Part shown: positions 7,144-13,224 of the stretch, one piece after another
Position numbering within the stretch: position 1 is the first letter of the stretch
Layout of the letters: each line of letters begins with the position of its first letter
IMG/VR virus record: IMGVR_UViG_3300034073_003725
Location: 1 to 37,669 of that record
Direction: 5' to 3' (one strand)
DNA: 37,669 nucleotides
DNA from: a virus
Notes under the pieces: model-generated
The model's database searches: none
What the model was told of the DNA's origin: nothing
What the model saw: only the letters and a program-made list of their open reading frames with translations
Translations under genes and position numbers: made by a program

Positions 7144-7754
7144 GCGACCTTTCTTACTTCCTGCCTGCTGGTCATCTTGTAATCAGAGGTGAAGCTTGTG
7201 CTGATGGCATCAAACACAGTGGTTGCAAGTTCAGCCAGTCCACTGTCATTGACAATCACCTGATCAAACTCCCAGTCATCTAGGCCACCTTCTGAGGCGT
7301 GTTCACCGTCGTCATTAGTATGACCTGGACGAATAATACGCCAGAGCTGTCCACCTTTGCTCTTGATCAGTTTTGCCTCATTGGGGAATCGCACATCATC
7401 CGCAACGGCCTTGGGATACCCCTTGATTTGCGTCTCCCAACAACGCAACCACAGCTCAGGGTGAATGCAATCCCTACCCCATTCCGTTCCAAGCGTTCTC
7501 AGGACGTGCCGTCCTGTTACACCAATTCTAGGAATCAACTCTCCTTTGTTTTCGGTTATCGCTCCAAAGGCTTCTTGCGTATTCATTCCAAGATCTACGA
7601 ACAGGGAGTAAGCCATGTTCTTCAGTGGATCTGCAAAGCTAACTCTTTCGTAGCCTCTGGAGTGAAGCATTCGTGCAACTGTTGATTTGCCCGAACCGGC
7701 TACCGATGAGTAAAGCCCAATGATTTGCTGAGGCAATTTGGTTTTGGTTTCCAT
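7140..7754 (-). CDS. Deoxynucleoside monophosphate kinase
   Basis: The start is the ATG at 7754 (METKTKLPQQIIGLYSS): the longer frame to 7796 would begin before the predicted transcript start at about 7780. The 204-residue product has a P-loop SSVAGSGKSTVA near residue 20, and the phage dNMP-kinase signature LRTLGTEWGRDCIHPELW followed by DDVRFPNEAKLI. T4 gp1 is the type member, phosphorylating dNMPs to dNDPs. It completes dNTP supply together with RNR, Dcd and ThyX. It is preceded by an early-type promoter and the leader stem-loop and is first of a three-gene coupled unit. Confidence 0.88.
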   Translation of the reverse strand: METKTKLPQQIIGLYSSVAGSGKSTVARMLHSRGYERVSFADPLKNMAYSLFVDLGMNTQEAFGAITENKGELIPRIGVTGRHVLRTLGTEWGRDCIHPELWLRCWETQIKGYPKAVADDVRFPNEAKLIKSKGGQLWRIIRPGHTNDDGEHASEGGLDDWEFDQVIVNDSGLAELATTVFDAISTSFTSDYKMTSRQEVRKVA

Positions 7755-7766
7755 GAGATGAAAAAG

Positions 7767-7777
7767 AGGCGTTGCCC
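7767..7777 (-). promoter_or_regulatory. 5'-leader mini stem-loop (GGGC-AAC-GCCT)
   Basis: Minus strand GGGC AAC GCCT, 4-bp stem with a G-U outer pair, starting at about +4 of the predicted transcript. The dNMP kinase ATG follows 12 nt later with no Shine-Dalgarno, only a pyrimidine-rich run. Confidence 0.45.
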
Positions 7778-7786
7778 AATGGGCAG

Positions 7787-7815
7787 AGGATAGCACGGAC
7801 AGGAGAAACAGGCAA
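7787..7815 (-). promoter_or_regulatory. Early-type promoter for the dNMP kinase/exonuclease unit
   Basis: Minus strand: CAAGGGC then -35 TTGCCT (7815-7810), 17-nt spacer ending in CTGTCCGTGC, -10 TATCCT (7792-7787). It has the same architecture and spacer motif as the TTGACA promoters at 329, 4787, 10215, 10993, 14099 and 17431. Confidence 0.6.
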
Positions 7816-7832
7816 GCCCTTGAACGATGGTG

Positions 7833-8867
7833 TCAAAAGGGACTGCTGCAGGCGCTGTCAAGCTGGTGCAACAGGGCCTCGATCTCATCCCTGACCGCAT
7901 GCTCCATGGTGACGCGGCTCTTCTCGGGATACCCGAAGTGTGAGCGCACCAATGCCGTGTACCTCACCTCGACTGCACCATTGGCGACAACTGCGCCGCT
8001 GAACAGCCTGGGATTGGCTTCGGCAAGGGCAACGATGTCCAGTAGCTCCTGGCTTGGCAGCACGGCTCCCTGAGGCCCCTGGTGCGGTCTGCCGTGGCCT
8101 GCGCTGCCGTAGTCCCGGCATCTGGAGGCGTCGATCTGGGACCAGCCCTTGCCGCGCATGACGCCGCTGCGGATCGCCAGCTCGGCCTGGCTCTGCACCA
8201 GGGCATTCCCGCCCATGGCCTGAATCTGGCGCAGCTCCCCAAGCTGCAGCTTCAGGGCACGCTGCGTCTTGGCGCCGCTCTTGTGGTTCTGCCACCAGTC
8301 CAGCAGCACTGCAGCGGCCTCTGACCCGAATTCGCCAAAGGTCGCCTCGTCAACGGCGGCGGTGCTCGCCTTGGCTCGCTTGGCCCTGGCTTGAACCGGC
8401 TTGGCGGTGGGCTCCTCCAGCCCTGTCAATGGGGGACACACAGGGGGTTTCTTCCCTCTTTCTTCTTCGTTAGAAGAAGAACCTTCTTGTAGGCGATTCA
8501 CCAACGTTGGATTTCCCGACGTAGGTGGATCCAACCTTGGTTCGCCATCGGAGCCCATGGGCTGATCGCTGACCAGCCACTGCGACCCGGCCAGGGTGCC
8601 CTCCCCTGTCCGCTCACGCTGGCGCCGCAGGAACCCCTTGGCCTCCAGCTCTCCAATGGCCGTGCGCAGCGAATCCCTGCCATCGCCCATGCCGTTCTGC
8701 TCAGCCAGCGCCACCATCCCGGCCAGGGAAAACTCCCAGGCAGGTATCTGGGAGAGATCCAGCAGGATGTAGAGCAGCCCTAGAGCCTTGAGGCTCAGCC
8801 CGTGTCCCCAGATGCCGTGGCTCAGAATGACGCCCTGAGGACGGACACGATTGATGTTCTTGCCCAT
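7833..8867 (-). CDS. Winged-helix replication-initiator-like protein
   Basis: This 344-residue protein's N-terminal 100 residues look like a winged-helix domain of the phage replisome-organiser type (LSLKALGLLYILLD, then an HTH-like segment, then the wing GELEAKGFLRRQRERTG). A low-complexity P/A/K-rich linker follows (about 110-175). The C-terminal half has DWWQNHKSGAKTQRALKLQLGEL, loosely recalling DnaD/DnaT-like helicase-loading domains. No ATPase motif is seen. The ATG at 8867 is followed by MGKNINRV. It lies 73 nt downstream of a small wHTH gene and is probably read through from it. GC content is visibly higher here than in the neighbouring nucleotide genes. The function is inferred only from fold pattern. 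Confidence 0.6.
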   Translation of the reverse strand: MGKNINRVRPQGVILSHGIWGHGLSLKALGLLYILLDLSQIPAWEFSLAGMVALAEQNGMGDGRDSLRTAIGELEAKGFLRRQRERTGEGTLAGSQWLVSDQPMGSDGEPRLDPPTSGNPTLVNRLQEGSSSNEEERGKKPPVCPPLTGLEEPTAKPVQARAKRAKASTAAVDEATFGEFGSEAAAVLLDWWQNHKSGAKTQRALKLQLGELRQIQAMGGNALVQSQAELAIRSGVMRGKGWSQIDASRCRDYGSAGHGRPHQGPQGAVLPSQELLDIVALAEANPRLFSGAVVANGAVEVRYTALVRSHFGYPEKSRVTMEHAVRDEIEALLHQLDSACSSPF

Positions 8868-8914
8868 GTTAGAGTTGGTGTGTGGGTTGAGAGGTTCACC
8901 CCAATAGCGAAGTG

Positions 8915-8942
8915 GCCTGGGGGTGGTAGCCCAGGCTTTTTT
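8915..8942 (+). terminator. GC-rich hairpin with T-run (terminator-like on plus strand)
   Basis: GCCTGGG (8915-8921), 8-nt loop, CCCAGGC (8930-8936), then six T (8937-8942). It has the form of an intrinsic terminator for plus-strand transcripts, yet the adjacent genes are on the minus strand. On that strand the hairpin directly follows the stop of the wHTH gene but lacks a U-tract. Confidence 0.45.
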
Positions 8943-9207
8943 ATGTCACGGCATACCTCCTCATGCCGCGTTCATCGACATTGACCGCCAAGTATCCCTT
9001 CTCCTCTAACCAGGACACCGCTTCGCGCACGCGATCACTACTGGTTCCGCAGTCAACGGCCAGTTGCCGCAGTGATGGCTTTTCTTGGCCTTCAAAGAGA
9101 TACCTGTTGATGGCTACCCAGACATAAAGAATCAAACGTTTGCCTGTGCTTTCTTCAGCAATGGCAAGTGTTTTCTTGTTGATGGAGACTGCTTTCTTCT
9201 TGTTCAA
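8941..9207 (-). CDS. Small winged-helix DNA-binding protein
   Basis: This 88-residue basic-start protein has a clear winged-helix pattern: a helix TGKRLILYVWVAINRYL, then recognition region SLRQLAVDCGTSSDRVREAV, then wing LEEKGYLAVN. The start must be TTG at 9207: no ATG or GTG is available in frame before the fold. The gene is bracketed by two hairpins with the same CCCAGG/CCTGGG stem (8915-8936 and 9231-9249). It resembles the N-terminal domain of replication initiators or small phage repressors; which one cannot be told. Confidence 0.6.
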   Translation of the reverse strand: MNKKKAVSINKKTLAIAEESTGKRLILYVWVAINRYLFEGQEKPSLRQLAVDCGTSSDRVREAVSWLEEKGYLAVNVDERGMRRYAVT

Positions 9208-9230
9208 AGCTGTTTCTGTAAAGGGTTGAG

Positions 9231-9249
9231 GCCCAGGGCTGACCTGGGC
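9231..9249. promoter_or_regulatory. Perfect 7-bp hairpin between ArdC and the wHTH gene
   Basis: GCCCAGG (9231-9237), 5-nt loop, CCTGGGC (9243-9249). No T-run on either side, so not a standard terminator. It sits 42 nt upstream in the leader of the TTG-started wHTH gene and could attenuate read-through from ardC or hide an entry site. A GATAAT box on the minus strand (9255-9250) abuts it. Confidence 0.4.
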
Positions 9250-9272
9250 ATTATCACCTAAAACGCCCGTGA

Positions 9273-10190
9273 TCAGGCTTCGTCAGCAGGAGGGCACACC
9301 AGATCCGCTGCTCGCCTTGCCTGAGACAGGGCCTTCAGCACAAACTTTGGTTCCTCTTTCAAGATTGTTACCCAGTGCTGAAGATAGCTGGCGTGATTTT
9401 CAATTTCGTAGCCAATTTCCATCCGACTGCAGAGCAATACTGAGCCCAGTTCAGCTACCAATTCTTCTTTCGCATAGGTAGCCGTTCCAAAGAGGCCACT
9501 CAGGTCACGCTCCAGACGCTTTTTATGACCAGTGCTGTGGATTACTTCATGTGCCCATGTGCTGTAAAGGGCGGTAGCGCTGTGAAACTGCTTGCGGGTG
9601 GGCAGCACGATCTTGTCTTCGGAGGGGGCGTAGAAGGCCCGGTCCCCTTGAAACACCGGCTGCACTGGCCATTGGCCCAGCAGGGTTTCCGCTGCGGCGA
9701 GACGCTCCGGCTCGCTGCGGTTCTCTAGGCCCTTGGTGCGGCTTGCAACCAGCTCATCCAGTCTTTCGCACGGAGTCAGTTGCGCCACGTTGAAGACCGG
9801 GGTAGCGCTGAAGCGGGTGAAGGCCACCGTCTCGGGCGTGCCTCCATCGGGACCGTCCACCTCGATCCGCACCGGCAGGGGCTTGAGGATGTAGGTGGCC
9901 TTGCTGCCCTTCTCAACCGTCAGGCCATTGGAGCGAGCCCCGTTGAACGTGATCCAGAAGTGGGACCAGCCCTGGCAGGCAGCCAGGAGTTCCGTCAGGA
10001 TCCAGTTGGAGCCGGTGTAACGGTGGCCGGTGATCAGGTTCTGCTGGCGACCCCCGCACTGGTCCCAAGGCCTGCGCCACTTCATTTCACCGGATTCCAT
10101 CGCGGCGATGAGCTGCGCTGCGATCTTCTCCTCCATCGGCACCTGGGGCGCGTCCTTGCGGCTGGCCTTGGCGCGGGTTGCTGTCGTCAT
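9273..10190 (-). CDS. ardC: ArdC-type antirestriction protein (ssDNA-binding domain plus zincin metallopeptidase)
   Basis: The start is the ATG at 10190 (MTTATRAKASRK), one nt after the leader stem-loop. The longer frame from 10208 would begin exactly at the predicted transcript start. The 305-residue product has the ArdC order: an N-terminal DUF1738 ssDNA-binding domain (EEKIAAQLIAAMESG, KWRRPWD, NLITGHRYTGSNWILTE, WITFNGARSNGLTVEKGSKAT). It ends in a zincin-like peptidase with HEVIHSTGH (H214, E215, H218) and a downstream EELVAELGS glutamate. ArdC proteins protect incoming DNA from host restriction. Its own strong promoter, divergent from 10316, fits expression immediately on entry. Confidence 0.88.
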   Translation of the reverse strand: MTTATRAKASRKDAPQVPMEEKIAAQLIAAMESGEMKWRRPWDQCGGRQQNLITGHRYTGSNWILTELLAACQGWSHFWITFNGARSNGLTVEKGSKATYILKPLPVRIEVDGPDGGTPETVAFTRFSATPVFNVAQLTPCERLDELVASRTKGLENRSEPERLAAAETLLGQWPVQPVFQGDRAFYAPSEDKIVLPTRKQFHSATALYSTWAHEVIHSTGHKKRLERDLSGLFGTATYAKEELVAELGSVLLCSRMEIGYEIENHASYLQHWVTILKEEPKFVLKALSQARRAADLVCPPADEA

Positions 10191-10191
10191 G

Positions 10192-10202
10192 GGGCGTTGC
10201 CC
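10192..10202 (-). promoter_or_regulatory. 5'-leader mini stem-loop (GGGC-AAC-GCCC) abutting the ardC start
   Basis: Minus strand GGGC AAC GCCC, perfect 4-bp stem, at about +7 of the predicted transcript; then one C and the ATG. The arrangement hairpin-C-ATG-AC is identical to that before the RecT-type gene at 17471-17485. Confidence 0.5.
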
Positions 10203-10214
10203 GAACATGCTGAC

Positions 10215-10243
10215 AGTATGGAACGGAAACAGGCGTTTGTCAA
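10215..10243 (-). promoter_or_regulatory. Early-type promoter for ardC
   Basis: Minus strand: CGGACACGCCC then -35 TTGACA (10243-10238), 17-nt spacer ending in TTTCCGTTC, -10 CATACT (10220-10215). The best -35/-10 match of the series together with 329-357. Predicted start of transcription about 10208. Confidence 0.75.
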
Positions 10244-10315
10244 GGGCGTGTCCGTGAACAGTGGTAACTTGGCTGCGCAGGCCCCCTGGAACCTAGTTCT
10301 CTACCTCTCAAGCCA

Positions 10316-10996
10316 ATGGTTGAAGTCGATGCTGACTTTATGAGCGATGAGTTCTTTCAATCGCTTCCACCTCAACTAGAAGCAACTTTTGTTAAATATA
10401 TCTGCAAGACAGGCCAGGGTAACGACATGGTGATTGTTAATATCATCCATGATAATCATTTCATGCGCGGTAAGTGCTATGGAAATGATGGTGAAAAGTG
10501 GCTTAAGTGTATTCCAAAAGGAGCCAAGATTCTGGTCGGGCGAGTTCGACCCAACAAGGCTCATGGCTTTGAGGATGAAATTGAATGCCGCTCTTACTCG
10601 TTCATTCGTCAACCTCTTGAGACGCAGATGACCGTTCAGGCCTTCTACGCCTCCCAAAATCAGCATGACGATGCGCCCGCTCCCTCCGATGGACCCACCC
10701 GCGAGCAGCTCAGCATGTTCGGTCAGGCCAGTGAGACAGGGCCTCTCAGTCTGCCTGAGCCTGCTGTGCTGTCTCCCGCTCGCGCTGCTGCTGTTGCTGC
10801 TGCTGCCCCTGCTCCAGCCGCTGCCCCCATTGAGCTGCCTGTCCGGTTCCGTGGCCCCCGCTCAAAGATCAGCATCACCCTCAGCGATGGACAGGTGGAT
10901 GGCCTGCTCTCCACCAGCCTCCCCGGCGAATCCATCCAGGAGGTCATGCGCCGCGCCATTGATGCCTGGATTCAGCTCAGTTGGAAACGGGCTTGA
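10316..10996 (+). CDS. Hypothetical protein with Ala-rich linker and ribbon-helix-helix-like C-terminus
   Basis: This 226-residue protein has a globular N-terminal half (residues 1-115) with KYICKTGQGNDMVIVNIIHDN and no known motif. A low-complexity Ala/Pro linker follows (about 140-172), then a C-terminal segment ISITLSDGQVDGLLSTSL, then ESIQEVMRRAIDAWIQL. The strand-helix-helix pattern resembles ribbon-helix-helix DNA-binding domains. The ATG at 10316 has no Shine-Dalgarno; an in-frame ATG at 10340 is an alternative. It is transcribed divergently from ardC across a 107-bp region. The next promoter (10993-11021) overlaps its stop codon. The function is unknown; DNA binding is a guess from the C-terminus. 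Confidence 0.65.
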   Translation: MVEVDADFMSDEFFQSLPPQLEATFVKYICKTGQGNDMVIVNIIHDNHFMRGKCYGNDGEKWLKCIPKGAKILVGRVRPNKAHGFEDEIECRSYSFIRQPLETQMTVQAFYASQNQHDDAPAPSDGPTREQLSMFGQASETGPLSLPEPAVLSPARAAAVAAAAPAPAAAPIELPVRFRGPRSKISITLSDGQVDGLLSTSLPGESIQEVMRRAIDAWIQLSWKRA

Positions 10997-11021
10997 CAAG
11001 CGGGCATGATCGGCTTACGGT
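10993..11021 (+). promoter_or_regulatory. Early-type promoter overlapping the end of the preceding gene
   Basis: Plus strand: AAACGGGC then -35 TTGACA (10993-10998), 17-nt spacer, -10 TACGGT (11016-11021). Predicted transcript start about 11028. It drives the wHTH/MazG cluster 11049-12248. Confidence 0.6.
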
Positions 11022-11034
11022 ATGGGGGTTGTTC

Positions 11035-11045
11035 GGGCAATGCCC
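11035..11045 (+). promoter_or_regulatory. 5'-leader mini stem-loop (GGGC-AAT-GCCC)
   Basis: GGGC AAT GCCC, perfect 4-bp stem at about +8. An ATG is buried in the hairpin (11040), so the usable start is the next in-frame ATG at 11049, three nt past the stem. Confidence 0.45.
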
Positions 11046-11048
11046 ACG

Positions 11049-11390
11049 ATGCAATCTCCATTTATCGAAGCCACAGAGACTCCCACTGTTGATCTCGATG
11101 CCCTAATTGCCCAAGCTCTTGCAGCAAAAGAAGAAGCTGGGCGTCAAAAGGCCATCTATGACAGTCTTCGCGACCAGATCTGTGCTGTCTTGCGTGACAA
11201 AGGCGACAAGTCTCATGACGCATCTACTGGCAAAGCACGCCTGAAGGAAACCAAGTCTGGCTGGACGTTCTCCGACGAAACCCTGGCCCTGGCCGACAAG
11301 CTCAAGAATCAGCAGGAGATCGAAAAGCGCATGGGCATCGCCCAGCCCTCCAAGGTGACTGTTTCCGCTGACGTGTTCCCGCTGGGTTGA
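11049..11390 (+). CDS. Hypothetical early protein, coiled-coil N-terminus
   Basis: Three in-frame starts exist (11022, 11040, 11049). The first lies before the predicted transcript start and the second is inside the leader hairpin, so 11049 (MQSPFIEATETPTVD) is preferred, giving 113 residues. An amphipathic helix LDALIAQALAAKEEAGRQKAIYD is followed by a KARLKETKSGWTFSDE segment and a C-terminal strand. The shape recalls phage proteins that accompany recombination or nuclease-inhibitor genes, but I do not recognise the family. The stop is 5 nt before the next start, and GAGG at its end serves as that gene's Shine-Dalgarno. Confidence 0.65.
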   Translation: MQSPFIEATETPTVDLDALIAQALAAKEEAGRQKAIYDSLRDQICAVLRDKGDKSHDASTGKARLKETKSGWTFSDETLALADKLKNQQEIEKRMGIAQPSKVTVSADVFPLG

Positions 11391-11395
11391 GGTCA

Positions 11396-11725
11396 ATGGC
11401 AGTCACTCAGTACGATCTTTTTACGGGCATTCCTCCGCATGTCCGCTACAGCAGCACGTCCCAGGAGGCCGCTGAAGACATCGCTCCAAATGTCAGTCGT
11501 CTGCAGCGTCAGATTCTTTCTGTCGTCAGGCAGCATCCCAATGGGCTAACCAGGGATGAAATCGAGATTTACACCAATCTCAGGCACACCACCAGTTCTG
11601 CCAGGGTGCGTGAACTGTTCCTGAAGGGACTACTTGAAACGCGCATCGACCCGCGCACTGGTAAAAGCTATCGCCGTCCTACCCGAAGCGGCAAGCAAGC
11701 TGAAGTCTGCTTTGTAGTGTCATGA
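11396..11725 (+). CDS. Winged-helix DNA-binding protein
   Basis: This 109-residue protein starts at ATG 11396, preceded by GAGG four nt upstream (one of the few clear Shine-Dalgarno sites here); an upstream TTG at 11387 is less likely. The centre reads RLQRQILSVVRQHPNGLTRDEIEIYTNLRHTTSSARVRELFLKGLLE, a standard winged helix with the recognition helix around SSARVREL. It is followed by a basic wing (RIDPRTGKSYRRPTRSG). Its stop overlaps the MazG start as ATGA. Likely a phage transcription regulator or a replication accessory; similar small wHTH proteins are common in phage early regions. Confidence 0.7.
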   Translation: MAVTQYDLFTGIPPHVRYSSTSQEAAEDIAPNVSRLQRQILSVVRQHPNGLTRDEIEIYTNLRHTTSSARVRELFLKGLLETRIDPRTGKSYRRPTRSGKQAEVCFVVS

Positions 11726-12054
11726 GCAATCTTCCCATGGGTGGAGTTAACCGCTTTCCCTTCATTCGCGACTGGGCTTTTGATCGCAACTTGATCGAAG
11801 GCTCCTCTCCTCAGGCTCAATTTGTGAAGCTGATTGAGGAGATTGGTGAACTTGCTGAGGGAATCAGCAAGCCAGGTAGAACTGATGCAGCCTGTGACGC
11901 CATTGGCGACGCTGTGGTGGTCTTGACCATTCTTGCCGAGCAGTTGAACGTCAAAATCGAAGACTGTATTGAATTAGCCTGGAATCAAATCAAAGATCGC
12001 AAAGGTCGAATGATTGATGGTGTTTTCGTTAAGGAGGCAGATTTGCAAGTCTGA
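11722..12054 (+). CDS. MazG-like nucleotide pyrophosphohydrolase
   Basis: This 110-residue all-alpha NTP-PPase hydrolyses (d)NTPs or, in cyanophages, has been proposed to act on ppGpp-related metabolism. The metal-binding motif is visible as KLIEEIGELAEG (E-E-x2-E) and DAIGDAVVVLTILAEQ (E/D-x2-D equivalent), followed by the C-terminal IKDRKGRMIDGVFVKEADL typical of phage MazG domains. Coupling is tight: ATGA with the wHTH gene upstream and TGATG with the small gene downstream. It belongs functionally with the dNTP supply genes of the left arm, although it is in another transcript. Confidence 0.85.
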   Translation: MSNLPMGGVNRFPFIRDWAFDRNLIEGSSPQAQFVKLIEEIGELAEGISKPGRTDAACDAIGDAVVVLTILAEQLNVKIEDCIELAWNQIKDRKGRMIDGVFVKEADLQV

Positions 12055-12248
12055 TGAATGATCGAGAGCTTGCCGTTCTCTGCACGCATGTCAGTGTTGC
12101 TATCAAAGAATGCTCGCCACGTCGCCTTGATTCGATCATCAGCGAGCTTTCCGCAACGCCATGGAACACAGAACTGCTTGAGCTTGTCAAAACGGTTCGG
12201 TATGTCCTGGAAGCGCAGCATCATGCTGGAAGAGGGAAAAAGCGCTAG
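12054..12248 (+). CDS. Small hypothetical protein
   Basis: This 64-residue basic-ended protein (C-terminus HHAGRGKKR) has a single cysteine-bearing helix and no known motif. The ATG at 12054 overlaps the mazG stop as TGATG, the main reason to believe it. It ends 8 nt before the convergent stop of the minus-strand gene at 12257. Nothing in the sequence indicates function. Confidence 0.5.
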   Translation: MNDRELAVLCTHVSVAIKECSPRRLDSIISELSATPWNTELLELVKTVRYVLEAQHHAGRGKKR

Positions 12249-12256
12249 GAGTTGAT

Positions 12257-12490
12257 TCAAGCATTGGGGCCAGGCTCTCCTGGCCAGCTTGGCCTTGGAA
12301 GCAGCCTCTCGATTTCACTCTGCGACAGCTTCTTGGTGTTGAATAACATTTTCAACATGACCTGCTCCTGAACTGTCTTTGCTTCGTAAATCTTTAGGCA
12401 AAGCTTGCGCAAGTCTTCAATGTTGTCAATATTGTTAATCACTCTCCTTAGTCGCTCATCTTGAAAGCGCTTCATTAAATCTCTTTCCAT
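12257..12490 (-). CDS. Small hypothetical helical protein
   Basis: This 77-residue, mostly helical protein has the central segment IEDLRKLCLKIYEAKTVQEQVMLKML. A short family with this look (a leucine-rich LxxLC helix followed by a Gln/Met-rich helix) occurs widely in cyanobacteria and their phages, but I know no function. The ATG at 12490 is preceded by GAGAGA about 5 nt upstream, an acceptable Shine-Dalgarno. It is a single minus-strand gene between plus-strand clusters, preceded by its own short intergenic region containing the 12511-12525 hairpin. Confidence 0.55.
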   Translation of the reverse strand: MERDLMKRFQDERLRRVINNIDNIEDLRKLCLKIYEAKTVQEQVMLKMLFNTKKLSQSEIERLLPRPSWPGEPGPNA

Positions 12491-12510
12491 TTCTATCTCT
12501 CAGTAATCTT

Positions 12511-12525
12511 GGCGAGCTACTCGCC
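12511..12525. promoter_or_regulatory. 6-bp palindromic hairpin in a divergent intergenic region
   Basis: GGCGAG-CTA-CTCGCC is perfectly self-complementary with a 3-nt centre and lies between the divergent genes at 12490 (minus) and 12553 (plus). It could be a shared operator. The sequence is unrelated to the GGGCAACGCCC leader element except for the short-stem, 3-nt-loop form. Confidence 0.4.
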
Positions 12526-12552
12526 GCAATTATCCCTCCTCCCTGGCTAGCG

Positions 12553-13224
12553 ATGAAAAATGCAAACGTGGAACGTGACAGCCTGATCTCTAAGCTTCAC
12601 GCAGAAGGCTTGAGTCACGCAGAAATTGCGCGTCAAACTCACATTAGTCGTGAGCGTGTCAGGCAGATTCTCATCGGTATCTATGGTGATGCAACTCCCG
12701 TCAAGCTGCGTTCATCCTTCAAGCGCGCTCAAGCGGTTTCTGTTTATTTGCGTTCTGAATCCGGTGAATCGTTTGAAGAGATTGCTGAAGATATGATGCT
12801 TTCGCCAAGTCGTCTTGATAAGCTCTTGTCTGAAGGGATTGGCTTGAAGCGACATGTCATTCGCTTCCGTCAATGGATGAGCGAACAGATTGGAAAGACT
12901 TTCGCCAATTGGCTGATTCTTTCGATTGAACCCGTTTCATCGGCCTCTACCTCCAAAGCCAGGTGCAGGGTGCGGGCACGATGCTTGAAGTGCAATACCG
13001 TTCATACCGTGATCTTCAGTAATATCTCTTCAGGCTGTTCGACAATGTGCTCCGACTGTGGGCGCAAATCACTGCATCAAAGATGTCAGCCTGTTCAAGA
13101 TCAGATGACCGGCAATGTTTATAGTTCTATCAAGGAAGCATCAGAGGTTCTTGGATTGACATACAACCAAGCGCGTTACAGAGCCAGGGCACCCAAGAAG
13201 CTGCCTAGTCTATATCCACTTTAG
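12553..13224 (+). CDS. HTH / zinc-ribbon / NUMOD1-like DNA-binding protein without a nuclease domain
   Basis: This 223-residue modular protein has a sigma-4-like HTH at residues about 8-40 (LISKLHAEGLSHAEIARQTH, SRERVRQIL). A second HTH-like segment is at about 62-95 (SFEEIAEDMMLSPSRLDKL). A zinc ribbon follows with CLKCN and CSDCG at about 145-172. A C-terminal NUMOD1-type segment is at about 188-215 (TGNVYSSIKEASEVLGLTYNQARYRA). These modules are usual around phage HNH/AP2 homing nucleases, but no HNH or GIY-YIG core is present. It may be a regulator derived from a homing nuclease, or a nuclease remnant. Its last 20 nt overlap the convergent gene at 13205. Confidence 0.65.
   Translation: MKNANVERDSLISKLHAEGLSHAEIARQTHISRERVRQILIGIYGDATPVKLRSSFKRAQAVSVYLRSESGESFEEIAEDMMLSPSRLDKLLSEGIGLKRHVIRFRQWMSEQIGKTFANWLILSIEPVSSASTSKARCRVRARCLKCNTVHTVIFSNISSGCSTMCSDCGRKSLHQRCQPVQDQMTGNVYSSIKEASEVLGLTYNQARYRARAPKKLPSLYPL

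Noticed and set aside
12058-12255. Alternative 65-codon ORF in another frame
   Set aside because: The 12054 frame is coupled to mazG by TGATG; the 12058 frame has atypical composition.
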